A program made the position numbers and the translations under genes. The notes under the pieces were generated by a model that was not told the DNA's origin, did no database searches, and worked only from the letters and a program-made list of their open reading frames with translations. DNA of 35,326 nucleotides from Stenotrophomonas sp. PS02289 (GTDB taxonomy: Bacteria > Pseudomonadota > Gammaproteobacteria > Xanthomonadales > Xanthomonadaceae), in the NCBI RefSeq assembly GCF_029960115.1, contig NZ_JASCOZ010000030.1, positions 1-35,326 of the forward strand, in the 5' to 3' direction. Shown piece by piece: positions 8,393 through 16,720 of the stretch (positions are counted from its first letter, which is position 1; the number at the start of each line of letters is the position of its first letter).

Positions 8393-9148
8393 CTATTGGC
8401 CGCTCACGTACTTCTCGTAAGCAGAAACAACCGTTTCGGTGTCGCCACTCAAGCGAACCGAGCCGTTATCCATCCAGATCACTTTGTTGCAGACACGGCG
8501 GATCTCTTCATTGGAGTGCATGGCAAGCACTACGATGTCAGACCGGCCATGCAGGTCCTGGAGCCGCTGCTTGGCTTTCTGCATGAAGCCGGCATCGCCC
8601 ACGCCCATCACTTCGTCCAGCAGCAGAATCTGTGCATCGACCGCGGTGGAAATGGCAAATGCCAATCTAACCCGCATGCCGCTGGAGTAAGTGCGAATGG
8701 GAAGATCCAGATAATCGCCGAGTTCGCTGAACTCGGCAATGCTGTCCTGCTTCTCAGCGATCTCTTCCTTGGTCATGCCCAGCAGCAGCCCGCGAAGGCG
8801 GATGTTCTGCCAGCCGGTGGAGTTGTCATCCATGCCCAAGCTGATATCGAGCAGCGGGACGACCTTTCCGTCCTGGGTCATGGACCCGCTGGTCGGGCTG
8901 TAGATACCCGCAAGAACACGCAGCAGCGTGGACTTGCCGGCACCGTTGTGCCCGATCAGTCCGACCCTGTCGCCGGTTTCCAGTCGAATGCTTACATCCT
9001 GCAGGGCGCGCACGATGACCACGCCATCGTTGCTGTCAGCGACGGCATTGGACCGGCCAAGGCGCATGACCTGGCGCTTGAGAGAACGGCCCTGCACCTC
9101 GTAGATGGGCAGATCCAGGTTGACGTTGTTGAGTTCGATAAAGGCCAT
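8393..9148 (-). CDS. wzt: O-polysaccharide ABC exporter, ATP-binding subunit
   Basis: A 251-residue ATPase energising export of lipid-linked O-polysaccharide across the inner membrane with Wzm. Walker A GHNGAGKST is at 66-74, the signature YSSGMRVRL at 154-162, Walker B ILLLDE at 174-179, and the switch histidine H211. I chose the ATG at 9148, preceded by GAGGA, over an upstream start at 9175 that would run into wzm. The protein ends at the ATPase fold (SAYEKYVSG). The long Wzt proteins (over 400 residues) carry a C-terminal carbohydrate-binding domain, and this one lacks it. It therefore belongs to the short, KpsT-like class, which suggests export without recognition of a modified chain end. 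It lies 10 bases after wzm. Confidence 0.9.
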   Translation of the reverse strand: MAFIELNNVNLDLPIYEVQGRSLKRQVMRLGRSNAVADSNDGVVIVRALQDVSIRLETGDRVGLIGHNGAGKSTLLRVLAGIYSPTSGSMTQDGKVVPLLDISLGMDDNSTGWQNIRLRGLLLGMTKEEIAEKQDSIAEFSELGDYLDLPIRTYSSGMRVRLAFAISTAVDAQILLLDEVMGVGDAGFMQKAKQRLQDLHGRSDIVVLAMHSNEEIRRVCNKVIWMDNGSVRLSGDTETVVSAYEKYVSGQ

Positions 9149-9158
9149 GCTTGAATCC

Positions 9159-9938
9159 TCAGACCCAGTACGCAATGCGCTTGTGGTAACGGTGGGTCAT
9201 GGCGAGGGCGACAGTCCAGCCGATCACCGCCATGGCGATGGTGACCCCCCACGTTCTCATGGACGGGACTTCACCCAGCAAGGGCTGGCGCACCACATTG
9301 AGCAGGTAAGCCAGTGGATTGAGGTTGACGATGAATGAGAACTTCGTCAGTGCCTCCGGTTTGTACATGATGGGGGTGATGTAGAACGCCACCTGCATGA
9401 TGGCGGCCACGATCTGTGGGAAGTCGCGGAATCGCGCGGACATCAGGCCGGTCAGCGTGGCCATCCAGGTGGCATTTGCGATCAGCAGGATCAGTCCGGG
9501 GATGACCAGAGGAATCGTATCCCAGCGTTTGACGCCGAAGATCGCCAGAAGCAGCACCACAATGACCACATTGTGGGCAAAGATCAGCAGATTGCGCCAC
9601 GGCACCTGCAGGATGTAGATGAACTTTGGCGTTGCAACCTGGCGGATATAGGACGCATTGCTGATGTATGCAGTGCTTCCTTCCTGGACGGTGTTGGTGA
9701 AAAGTCCCCACATGACCAGGCTGGCGGCAAGATAGGGCAGGTAGTCGCTCAGTTTCTGACCGAAGAGCGTGCCGTAGACAATGCCGATGGACGCGATGAT
9801 CACGCCCATGCTGATCGTCAGCCAGAAAGGTCCAACGCGCGAGCGGGCGTAGCGCTGTCTGATTTCCAGCCAGCCCAGCAGCGTCCACAGACGCCACGAA
9901 ACAAGGCTGCGCCTGAGATCGGAAATTGCTTCTTTCAT
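9159..9938 (-). CDS. wzm: O-polysaccharide ABC exporter, membrane subunit
   Basis: A 259-residue ABC-2 type permease with an N-terminal amphipathic stretch (RYARSRVGPFWLTIS, about 30-44) typical of Wzm/KpsM proteins and six hydrophobic helices. It forms the channel for undecaprenyl-linked glycan together with Wzt. The ATG at 9938 is used; a TTG one codon upstream (9941) is possible. Shine-Dalgarno is poor. It is the first gene of the wzm-wzt-glycosyltransferase operon, transcribed away from metB, whose own 3' end lies only 94 bases upstream across a perfect 12-bp inverted repeat. Transcription could therefore read in from metB or start in that short gap. Confidence 0.9.
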   Translation of the reverse strand: MKEAISDLRRSLVSWRLWTLLGWLEIRQRYARSRVGPFWLTISMGVIIASIGIVYGTLFGQKLSDYLPYLAASLVMWGLFTNTVQEGSTAYISNASYIRQVATPKFIYILQVPWRNLLIFAHNVVIVVLLLAIFGVKRWDTIPLVIPGLILLIANATWMATLTGLMSARFRDFPQIVAAIMQVAFYITPIMYKPEALTKFSFIVNLNPLAYLLNVVRQPLLGEVPSMRTWGVTIAMAVIGWTVALAMTHRYHKRIAYWV

Positions 9939-9973
9939 CAAGGGATACTCAAAAGGTCACGGCGTGGGCCGAG

Positions 9974-10008
9974 ACACGCAGCCAACAGTTCTGGCATTGG
10001 CTGCGTGT
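9974..10008. terminator. Perfect 12-bp inverted repeat between metB and wzm
   Basis: ACACGCAGCCAA (9974-9985) and TTGGCTGCGTGT (9997-10008) are exactly complementary around an 11-base loop. There is no T-run, so it may stabilise the metB mRNA end, partly terminate it, or act as an operator for wzm. Confidence 0.5.
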
Positions 10009-10032
10009 AACAGGGGGGCGAGTGTCGCAGGG

Positions 10033-11196
10033 TCAACGTCCCAGAGCGGCGTCGAGTTCTGCGCGAAGGTCTGCGATGTCTTCGGTGCCCACGGACAGGC
10101 GGATCAGGTTGTCGGTGATGCCGAGATGCTTGCGCTGAGCGGGTGGGATCGAAGCATGGGTCATGACGGCTGGAAGTTCGATCAGACTCTCCACGCCGCC
10201 GAGGGACTCAGCCAGCGCAAACAGCTTGCACTTTTCCAGCATACGGCGCGCTTTGGCACCATTGCCCTTCACGCGCAGCGAGATGATGCCTCCGAAGCCA
10301 TCCATCTGGCGCTTGGCCAGGGCGTGCTGCGGATGGCTCTTCAAGCCCGGGTAGATCACGCTTTCCACCTTGTCGTGGCGTTCCAGCCAGCCGGCCAGTT
10401 CGAGCGCGCTCTCGCAATGTGCGCGCATGCGCAGATGCAGCGTCTTCAGGCCTCGCAGGGCCAGGAAGGAGTCGAACGGCCCGGCCACAGCGCCCGTCGA
10501 GTTCTGAAGGAAGCCCATGGTCTCGGCCAGTTCGGCGTTGGCCGCGACGACGATGCCGCCGACGATGTCGGAGTGGCCGTTGAGATACTTGGTCGCGGAA
10601 TGCAGAACCAGATCGGCACCGTACTCCAGGGGGCGCTGCACCAGCGGCGAGCAGAAGGTATTGTCGACAACCAGCAGCAGTCCGTGCTTGCGGGCGAAGT
10701 CGCCCAGCTTTTTCAGGTCCACCACCTTCAGCATCGGGTTGGTCGGCGTCTCGGCCCAGATCATCTTCGTGGTGGGCTTGAGCGCGGCGCGCAGCGCGGT
10801 CAGGTCGTTCAGATCGACGTAGGTGAAATCCAGGCCGGCAGAACGACGGCGGACCCGCTCGAACAGGCGGTAGGTTCCGCCGTACAGGTCGTCCATGGCG
10901 ATCACGTGATCGCCGGTGTCCAGCATGTCCAGAACCGTAGCCGCTGCCGCCAGGCCCGATGCAAACGCGAACCCTGCGTTGCCACCTTCCAGGTCAGCAA
11001 CGCATGCCTCATAGGCAGCGCGCGTGGGATTCTGGGTGCGCGAGTACTCGTAGCCCTTGTGCTTGCCGGGGCTCTCTTGAACGTACGTGGACGTCGCATA
11101 GATCGGCGTCATGATGGCACCGGTCGACGGGTCCGGCTCCTGCCCGGCATGAATGGCGCGCGTACCGAGGCCGAGGAGGTTCTGGGTCTTTGCCAT
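10033..11196 (-). CDS. metB: Cystathionine gamma-synthase / gamma-lyase family PLP enzyme
   Basis: A 387-residue cytoplasmic fold-type I PLP enzyme of the Cys/Met metabolism family. The PLP lysine is K203 in HSATKYLNGHSD, with VVDNTF at 176-181, YSRTQNPT at 51-58 and DDLYGGTYRLF at 102-112. In Xanthomonas and Stenotrophomonas this gene is called metB and marks one end of the LPS locus. Cystathionine gamma-synthases and gamma-lyases are very similar. The cystathionine beta-synthase gene nearby makes a lyase (reverse transsulfuration) role equally possible. The gene stands alone, separated from etfA by 132 bases and from wzm by 94. Family certain, exact reaction uncertain. Confidence 0.88.
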   Translation of the reverse strand: MAKTQNLLGLGTRAIHAGQEPDPSTGAIMTPIYATSTYVQESPGKHKGYEYSRTQNPTRAAYEACVADLEGGNAGFAFASGLAAAATVLDMLDTGDHVIAMDDLYGGTYRLFERVRRRSAGLDFTYVDLNDLTALRAALKPTTKMIWAETPTNPMLKVVDLKKLGDFARKHGLLLVVDNTFCSPLVQRPLEYGADLVLHSATKYLNGHSDIVGGIVVAANAELAETMGFLQNSTGAVAGPFDSFLALRGLKTLHLRMRAHCESALELAGWLERHDKVESVIYPGLKSHPQHALAKRQMDGFGGIISLRVKGNGAKARRMLEKCKLFALAESLGGVESLIELPAVMTHASIPPAQRKHLGITDNLIRLSVGTEDIADLRAELDAALGR

Positions 11197-11240
11197 GCGA
11201 TTAAACCTAGGGTCCGGAAATTAGAGAGTCGGCTATTCTA

Positions 11241-11261
11241 GGCCAAGCAGCACACTTGGCC
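11241..11261. promoter_or_regulatory. Inverted repeat in the metB upstream region, possible operator
   Basis: GGCCAAG (11241-11247) and CTTGGCC (11255-11261) form a 7-7-7 dyad. Read on the minus strand it lies directly before TAGAAT (11240-11235), a fair -10 hexamer, about 40 bases upstream of the metB start. No good -35 is visible. It may be a regulator site; I do not recognise which. Confidence 0.35.
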
Positions 11262-11294
11262 TTGCCGCTTGATTCAGTTTCTTCAAGATGGCGT

Positions 11295-11322
11295 GTAGGG
11301 CGGCCAGTTCTGGCCGCCCTAC
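11295..11322. terminator. Perfect GTAG...CTAC palindrome at the 3' end of etfA
   Basis: GTAGGGCGGCCAG (11295-11307) and CTGGCCGCCCTAC (11310-11322) are perfectly complementary with a TT loop, six bases beyond the etfA stop. It carries the GTAG head of the local REP family on both strands. It may be a REP element serving as the etfBA transcript end. No T-run follows. Confidence 0.6.
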
Positions 11323-11328
11323 GGGCGT

Positions 11329-12270
11329 TCAGCCAATTGCGGCTTCCAGCTCCGGCAGCAGGGTGAACAGATCCCCCACCAGCCCGATATCGGCAATCTC
11401 GAAGATCGGCGAATCCGGATCCTTGTTGATCGCCACGATGGTGCCGGCGTCCTTGATCCCAGTCAGGTGCTGGATGGCCCCGCTGATACCCACGGCCACA
11501 TACAGCTCCGGCGCAATGATCTTGCCGGTCTGGCCGACCTGCAGGTCACTGGGCACGTAGCCGGCGTCCACTGCGGCGCGCGAGGCACCCACGGCGGCAC
11601 CCAGCTTGTCGGCCAGCTGGAAGATGATCTTGAAGTTCTCTTCCGAGCCGACGCCACGGCCGCCGGAGACCACGCGCTTGGCGCTCTGCAGGTCGGGGCG
11701 GTCGCTGGCACCGGCGGCCAGGCCGATGAAGCGGGTGTGGGTCGGCAGGGCCGCATCCACGCTGGCCGCTTCCACGGCGGCGCTGCCGCCCTGGGCGGCT
11801 TCCGGCCACGAGGCCGCACGCACGGTGGCGACTACGATCTGGTCGGCCGGCACCTCAACGGTGATGACGGCGTTGCCGGCGTAGATCGGGCGCTTGAAGC
11901 TGTGTGCACCTTCCACGGTCATCAGGTCGGAGACCTGGTTCACGCCCAGCAGGGCGGCCACGCAGGGCATCAGGTCCTTGCCGAAGGTGGTCGAAGGGCC
12001 GAACACATGGGTGTAGCCCTTGGCCAGCTGGGCGATCTGCGGGGCCAGCACCTGGGCCAGTGCCTGCGCGTTGGCGGCATTGGCCACGGTCAGTACCTTG
12101 GCCACGCCGGCCAGCTGCGCGGCCTGGGCGGCCACGGCGGCCGGATCGGCGGCCAGCACGACCACGTCGATGCTCGCACCGCTGATCGCGGCGGCAGCAC
12201 TGACGGTCTTGGCGGTGGCCGGGTTGAGCTTGCCGTCATGGTGTTCGGCAACAACAAGAATCCTGCTCAT
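11329..12270 (-). CDS. etfA: Electron transfer flavoprotein alpha subunit
   Basis: A 313-residue FAD-carrying subunit of the EtfAB heterodimer, which passes electrons from acyl-CoA and other dehydrogenases to ETF:ubiquinone oxidoreductase. The N-terminal domain (about 1-185) is the alpha/beta part. The C-terminal FAD domain carries [12 protein letters not shown] (about 202-213) and the [18 protein letters not shown] segment (about 258-275), both hallmarks of EtfA. Its ATG overlaps the etfB stop by one base, so the pair is coupled. The gene pair marks one border of the LPS locus in xanthomonads. The transcript probably ends at the palindrome 11295-11322. Confidence 0.95.
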   Translation of the reverse strand: MSRILVVAEHHDGKLNPATAKTVSAAAAISGASIDVVVLAADPAAVAAQAAQLAGVAKVLTVANAANAQALAQVLAPQIAQLAKGYTHVFGPSTTFGKDLMPCVAALLGVNQVSDLMTVEGAHSFKRPIYAGNAVITVEVPADQIVVATVRAASWPEAAQGGSAAVEAASVDAALPTHTRFIGLAAGASDRPDLQSAKRVVSGGRGVGSEENFKIIFQLADKLGAAVGASRAAVDAGYVPSDLQVGQTGKIIAPELYVAVGISGAIQHLTGIKDAGTIVAINKDPDSPIFEIADIGLVGDLFTLLPELEAAIG

Positions 12271-13016
12271 TACAGCAACCCCTTCTGCTTGAGTGCGGCC
12301 ACCAGTTCGGCGGCGTCCTTGACCATCACGCCCTTGCTGCGCTTGCCCGGGGCGGCGTAGTGGGTGGTGTTGAAGGTATCGGCGGCGTCCACGCCCAGGT
12401 CGTCCAGCGGCAGGCTTTCCAGCGGCTTGGCCTTGGCCTTCATGATGTCCGGCAGCTTGATGAAGCGCGGCTCGTTCAGGCGCAGGTCGGTGGTGACCAC
12501 GGCCGGCAGGTCCACTTCCAGAGTTTCCAGGCCGGCGTCGACCTCACGGGTGACCGTGGCCTTGCCGTCGGCGATCTCCAGCTTGCTGGCGAAGGTCGCC
12601 TGCGGGCGGCCCCACAGCGTGGCCAGCATCTGGCCGGTCTGGTTGGCGTCGTCGTCGATGGCCTGCTTGCCCAGAATCACCAGGTCCGGCTGTTCCTTTT
12701 CGATCAGCTTGAGCAGGGTGCGGGCGGCGGTCAGCGGCTGGATGGCCTGGTCGGTGACCACGTGGATGGCGCGGTTCGCGCCCATGGCCAGGCCGTTACG
12801 CAGGTGCGCCTGGGCGTCGGCCGGGGCGATCGTGGCGACCACGACCTCGGTGGCAATGCCCTTGTCGCGCAGGCGCAGGGCTTCTTCCAGGGCGATTTCG
12901 TCAAAGGGGTTGGGCGACAGCTTGACGCCGTCGGTGACCACGCCGGAACCGTCCGGCTTGACCTGAATGCGGACGTTGTAGTCCACCACGCGCTTGTACG
13001 CGACGAGGATTTTCAT
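12270..13016 (-). CDS. etfB: Electron transfer flavoprotein beta subunit
   Basis: A 248-residue AMP-binding subunit of EtfAB. It begins MKILVAYKRVVDYNVRI and contains the NPFDEIALEEALRL motif (37-50). The LPAVVTTDLRLNEPRFIKLP segment (about 170-189) is the EtfB signature and recognition-loop region. It is first in the etfBA operon. A GGA-containing Shine-Dalgarno lies about 12 bases before the ATG. The 287-base gap to the divergent EamA-type gene should hold the promoters for both directions, but I see no convincing -35/-10 pair there. Confidence 0.95.
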   Translation of the reverse strand: MKILVAYKRVVDYNVRIQVKPDGSGVVTDGVKLSPNPFDEIALEEALRLRDKGIATEVVVATIAPADAQAHLRNGLAMGANRAIHVVTDQAIQPLTAARTLLKLIEKEQPDLVILGKQAIDDDANQTGQMLATLWGRPQATFASKLEIADGKATVTREVDAGLETLEVDLPAVVTTDLRLNEPRFIKLPDIMKAKAKPLESLPLDDLGVDAADTFNTTHYAAPGKRSKGVMVKDAAELVAALKQKGLL

Positions 13017-13155
13017 CTGGTACTGGATCCTTCACTAACTGGGGAACGTCCGGAGCCGGAATCGGCGGCCGGGGCGGGGGTGGGATCTGGATTCTAACTG
13101 TCATTGAGTCACCATGCGAATGCGTATGGTCGGCCGCGCCCTACCCGTTGATGGG

Positions 13156-13172
13156 CCGAATTTCCGATTCGG
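13156..13172. promoter_or_regulatory. Short inverted repeat in the etfB / EamA-type divergent region
   Basis: CCGAAT (13156-13161) and ATTCGG (13167-13172) flank a 5-base loop midway between the divergent genes. This could be an operator or chance; weak evidence. Confidence 0.25.
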
Positions 13173-13303
13173 TGGTGGCTTGTATATGCTCGGCCTCCCC
13201 GCGATCGATGGCCTTGCGCCTGATGTGATCGCGGGCCATTTTTGCTGCCATGCAGCATTTTTTCGTCCAGCGCTGTTGGCCGCGCTTGTTCAGGGATTCT
13301 TTG

Positions 13304-13675
13304 ATGTCACGTTCTGCTGCTGTTCTTACACCCACCGTCATCGCCATGATTCTTCTGACTCTGGCCATGCTTGCGTGCGGCCAGGTGCTGTTCAAACAGG
13401 CGTCGGCCCATCTCTCTTTCAGTCGCCCCGCCAGCTTCTTTTCAGGCACTTTAATTCTGGCCCTGTTCGTCTACGGCGCAGCCACGCTGCTCTGGCTGGC
13501 CGTGCTGGCGCGGGTTCCGCTGTCAGCGGCCTTCCCGTTCTATGGTCTGACATTCCTGCTTGTGCCTGCTTTTGCGTGGTGGCTGCTGAATGAGCCGATC
13601 AAGCCGCAGGTGTGGTTCGGTGCGGTGGTCATTCTGATAGGAGTGGTTATTTCATCGTGGGATACCGGGCGCTGA
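13304..13675 (+). CDS. Small four-helix membrane protein of the SMR/EamA superfamily
   Basis: A 123-residue inner-membrane protein with four hydrophobic helices (about 9-31, 46-68, 74-95, 102-118), a GQVLFKQAS motif in helix 1 (26-34) and the LNEPI loop before helix 4 (95-99). This is the layout of ArnE/ArnF-like and small-multidrug-resistance proteins. Next to polysaccharide genes such proteins often flip undecaprenyl-phosphate sugars across the membrane, which would suit the GT2/DUF2142 pair at 2232-5011; that link is inference. I chose the ATG at 13304, with an AGGGA upstream, over one at 13250 that would add 18 non-family residues. It lies 82 bases before the methyltransferase gene on the same strand. 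Confidence 0.75.
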   Translation: MSRSAAVLTPTVIAMILLTLAMLACGQVLFKQASAHLSFSRPASFFSGTLILALFVYGAATLLWLAVLARVPLSAAFPFYGLTFLLVPAFAWWLLNEPIKPQVWFGAVVILIGVVISSWDTGR

Positions 13676-13757
13676 TGTTGAAATAACTTTCATTGACTTC
13701 ATTACCCGCCAAGCCTGATGCTGTGAGCCATTCCGTGAATGTTCAGGGGAAGGCTAG

Positions 13758-14633
13758 ATGCTTCAAGTGGGAGAGCAGTGTCCCAGCTGTCGTCGCATGT
13801 TACGCGCGGGTATCCAGCCGTGGCATAGGGTGTGCGATGGCTGCACATATGAGGGGAGCGTCCTTGCCGTAGACATTGACGTGAACGGTCATGTCGAGGT
13901 TGTGGATGAAACCATGCGCGAGGAAGGCCTTGAGCATCTTCGCCAGCAGAACTTCCAGACGCTCACTTCCGATCTGGGGGCGAGAGTCGTTCGCGCCGAT
14001 GGCTCGCGTCCGCGCCTGCTGGACGTGGGGTGTGCCCACGGCTGGTTTCTTGAGGCGGGCCGCGAGTACTTCGACGGCCTCGGTATCGAGCCCGATGCAA
14101 GAATTGCCTCCATAGCCGTTGCCAAGGGACTGAACGTGCGTCGCGGGTTCTTTCCCGATGTGTTGGACGAAGGCGAAACGTTCGACCTGATCATATTCAA
14201 TGATGTGCTCGAACATATTCCCGACATCGATTCAGCGATGCGGGCGTGCGCCCGGCACCTGGCCCCTGGTGGGTGGGTTGTCGTCAATGCGCCCTCCAGA
14301 ACGGGCGTGCTCTATCGCATTTCCAGAATAATGGCGAAGTTGGGTATGCCTGCCACCTTCGATCGAATGTGGCAGAAGGGTTTTCCGTCCCCGCACGTGC
14401 ATTATCTGGATGATGCAAGCGTGGCCGCCATTGCAGGTAATACCGGTCTGCGGGTCTCGCATATCCGTAAACTCCCCTCCATGAGCAGCCGCGGCCTGTA
14501 CGCCCGCATCCGTACGGATCGCAGCGTTTCCCCGGCCAAGGCGGCCGCTATTGCGGGGGTGCTGACCGTCGCGGGTCCGGTGTTGAGCATCATGCCGGCA
14601 GATATCAAGGTCTGGATGCTGCAGGCTGCCTGA
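13758..14633 (+). CDS. SAM-dependent methyltransferase with N-terminal zinc ribbon
   Basis: A 291-residue protein. The first 30 residues hold two CxxC pairs (C8/C11 and C26/C29), a probable zinc ribbon. Residues about 85-185 are a class I methyltransferase fold with motif I LLDVGCAHG (87-95), an acidic GIEPD turn (about 109-113) and FDLIIFNDVLEHIPD (about 141-155). The C-terminal part (about 190-291) is less conserved and contains a hydrophobic stretch near 265-280. Such Methyltransf_11/23-like proteins with a zinc ribbon are common in O-antigen and capsule loci, where they modify sugars or cap chains. Substrate unknown. A GGGGAAGG precedes the ATG. It sits between the SMR-like gene and rmlBACD. 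Confidence 0.8.
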   Translation: MLQVGEQCPSCRRMLRAGIQPWHRVCDGCTYEGSVLAVDIDVNGHVEVVDETMREEGLEHLRQQNFQTLTSDLGARVVRADGSRPRLLDVGCAHGWFLEAGREYFDGLGIEPDARIASIAVAKGLNVRRGFFPDVLDEGETFDLIIFNDVLEHIPDIDSAMRACARHLAPGGWVVVNAPSRTGVLYRISRIMAKLGMPATFDRMWQKGFPSPHVHYLDDASVAAIAGNTGLRVSHIRKLPSMSSRGLYARIRTDRSVSPAKAAAIAGVLTVAGPVLSIMPADIKVWMLQAA

Positions 14634-14716
14634 AGCTGGTGCGAAATCCGGCAGCGGTCGTTGTTCACGATCGGCAAATCGCACGCAGCTTGTCGTTGTA
14701 TGCTTCTCCTTTGGAA

Positions 14717-14740
14717 ACCGGGCCGCGCAGCGCGCCCGGT
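14717..14740 (+). promoter_or_regulatory. Strong hairpin in the rmlB leader
   Basis: ACCGGGC (14717-14723) pairs with GCCCGGT (14734-14740), and an inner GCG/CGC extends the stem. It lies 27 bases before the rmlB start and 15 before its AGGAG (14755-14759). It may end the methyltransferase transcript or shape rmlB translation. There is no T-run. Confidence 0.4.
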
Positions 14741-14767
14741 GATGGAACCTAAACAGGAGAGCAGGTA

Positions 14768-15823
14768 GTGCCCACATGGCTTGTCACCGGCGGTGCCGGA
14801 TTCATTGGCGGAAACTTCGTTCTGGAGGCCGTCGCCAAAGGCGTACGCGTCATCAATCTGGATGCGCTGACCTACGCGGGCAACCTGAAGACCCTGTCCT
14901 CGCTGGAAGGCAACCCGAACCACGTCTTTGTTCAGGGTGACATCGGCGACCAGTCGCTGGTCACCCGCCTGCTGGCCGAGCACCAGCCCGATGCGGTGCT
15001 GAACTTCGCGGCGGAAAGCCACGTGGACCGCTCCATCGACGGCCCCGGTGCCTTCATCCAGACCAATGTGGTCGGCACCCTCGGCCTGCTTGAAGCCGTG
15101 CGCGATTACTGGAAGGCGCTGCCCGCCGATAAGGGCGCGGCGTTCCGCTTCCTGCACGTGTCCACCGACGAGGTCTACGGCACCCTCGGTGAGACCGGCA
15201 AGTTCAGCGAAACCACCCCTTACGCGCCCAATTCGCCGTACTCGGCGTCCAAGGCCGCCTCGGACCATCTGGTGCGTGCGTTCCACCACACCTACGGGTT
15301 GCCGGTACTGACCACCAACTGCTCCAACAACTACGGCCCGTATCACTTCCCGGAGAAGCTCATTCCGCTGGTGATCGCCAAGGCGCTGGCCGGCGAGCCG
15401 CTGCCGGTGTACGGCGACGGCAAGCAGGTGCGTGACTGGCTGTTCGTGTCCGACCACTGTGAAGCGATCCGCACCGTGCTGGCCAAGGGCCAGGTCGGCG
15501 AGACCTACAACGTGGGCGGCAATTCGGAAAAGCAGAACATCGAAGTGGTGCAGGCCATCTGCGCACTGCTGGATGCCCGTCGTCCGCGCGAAGACGGCCA
15601 GCCGCGCAATAGCCAGATCACCTACGTGGCCGACCGCCCGGGTCATGATCGCCGCTACGCGATCGACGCCAGCAAGCTGAAAGATCAGCTGGGCTGGGAA
15701 CCGAAGTACACCTTCGAACAAGGCATCGCCTTCACCGTGGACTGGTACCTGGACAACCAGGAATGGGTCAACGGCGTGCTGGACGGCAGCTACCGTCTGC
15801 AGCGCATTGGCACCAGTGCCTGA
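14768..15823 (+). CDS. rmlB: dTDP-glucose 4,6-dehydratase
   Basis: A 351-residue cytoplasmic NAD-dependent SDR enzyme, second step of dTDP-L-rhamnose synthesis (dTDP-glucose to the 4-keto-6-deoxy sugar). The nucleotide loop GGAGFIG is at 8-14, the active-site STDE at 132-135, and the catalytic Y158xxxK162. It starts with GTG at 14768, preceded by AGGAG (14755-14759) eight bases away. First gene of the tight rmlBACD operon, 9 bases before rmlA. In S. maltophilia this operon is known to be needed for LPS O-antigen; mutants are affected in motility and biofilm. Confidence 0.97.
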   Translation: MPTWLVTGGAGFIGGNFVLEAVAKGVRVINLDALTYAGNLKTLSSLEGNPNHVFVQGDIGDQSLVTRLLAEHQPDAVLNFAAESHVDRSIDGPGAFIQTNVVGTLGLLEAVRDYWKALPADKGAAFRFLHVSTDEVYGTLGETGKFSETTPYAPNSPYSASKAASDHLVRAFHHTYGLPVLTTNCSNNYGPYHFPEKLIPLVIAKALAGEPLPVYGDGKQVRDWLFVSDHCEAIRTVLAKGQVGETYNVGGNSEKQNIEVVQAICALLDARRPREDGQPRNSQITYVADRPGHDRRYAIDASKLKDQLGWEPKYTFEQGIAFTVDWYLDNQEWVNGVLDGSYRLQRIGTSA

Positions 15824-15832
15824 GGAGCTGAC

Positions 15833-16720
15833 ATGACGCAACGCAAGGGCATCATTCTGGCCGGTGGGTCCGGCACCCGGCTGTATCCGATCACCAAGGG
15901 CGTCAGCAAACAGCTGCTGCCGGTGTACGACAAGCCGATGATCTATTACCCCCTCAGCGTGCTGATGCTGGCGGGCATCCGCGATGTGCTGATCATCAAT
16001 ACCCCGCACGAACAGGCGCTGTTCCAGCAGTTGCTGGGTGACGGCTCGCAGTGGGGCATGAACATCGAATACGCCGTGCAGCCGAGTCCGGACGGGCTCG
16101 CGCAGGCGTACCTGATCGGTCGCGAGTTCGTGGGCGGGAAGCCGAGTTGCCTGGTATTGGGTGACAATATTTTCCACGGCCATGGCCTGAGCGAAGTGCT
16201 GCGCAGCGCGGATGCGCGCGAAACCGGTGCCACTGTATTCGGTTACTGGGTCAATGATCCGGAACGCTACGGCGTGGCAGAGTTCGGGAAGGACGGCAAG
16301 GTGATTGACCTGGTCGAGAAGCCCGCCAATCCGCGCTCCAACTACGCAGTTACCGGCCTGTACTTCTACGATGGCAACGCCAGCGACTACGCCGCAGAAC
16401 TGAAGCCTTCACCGCGTGGCGAACTGGAAATCACCGACCTCAACCAGCGCTACCTGCGTGAGGGCAACCTGCACCTGGAGGCACTCGGTCGCGGTTATGC
16501 CTGGCTGGATACCGGCACTCACCAGTCGTTGCTGGAAGCGTCCAACTTCATCGAGACCATCCAGACTCGACAGGGCCTGCAGGTCTGCTGCCCTGAAGAA
16601 ATCGCCTTCGGCAAGGGCTGGATCAGCGCCGAACAACTGGAAGCGCTGGCTGCACCGCTGATCAAGAACGGCTACGGCCAATACCTGCACAAGATGGCCG
16701 TACGAGGAGTGGTGCCGTGA
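15833..16720 (+). CDS. rmlA: Glucose-1-phosphate thymidylyltransferase
   Basis: A 295-residue cytoplasmic nucleotidyltransferase making dTDP-glucose from dTTP and glucose-1-phosphate; it is the entry and feedback-regulated step of the rhamnose pathway. GGSGTRLYP (11-19) and [10 protein letters not shown] (26-35) are the nucleotide and sugar-phosphate motifs; [10 protein letters not shown] lies near 107-116. Length is normal for RmlA. Its Shine-Dalgarno (GAGGAG) overlaps the rmlB stop codon. Its own stop overlaps the rmlC GTG start (GTGA), so translation is coupled through the operon. Confidence 0.97.
   Translation: MTQRKGIILAGGSGTRLYPITKGVSKQLLPVYDKPMIYYPLSVLMLAGIRDVLIINTPHEQALFQQLLGDGSQWGMNIEYAVQPSPDGLAQAYLIGREFVGGKPSCLVLGDNIFHGHGLSEVLRSADARETGATVFGYWVNDPERYGVAEFGKDGKVIDLVEKPANPRSNYAVTGLYFYDGNASDYAAELKPSPRGELEITDLNQRYLREGNLHLEALGRGYAWLDTGTHQSLLEASNFIETIQTRQGLQVCCPEEIAFGKGWISAEQLEALAAPLIKNGYGQYLHKMAVRGVVP

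Noticed and set aside
13693..13721. Promoter TTGACT-17-TGATGC before the methyltransferase gene
   Set aside because: The -35 is good but the -10 matches only half the consensus; too weak to list.
14640..14767. Classical promoter or JUMPStart-type element before rmlB
   Set aside because: No GGCGGTAG-type JUMPStart sequence and no acceptable -35/-10 pair were found, only the leader hairpin.
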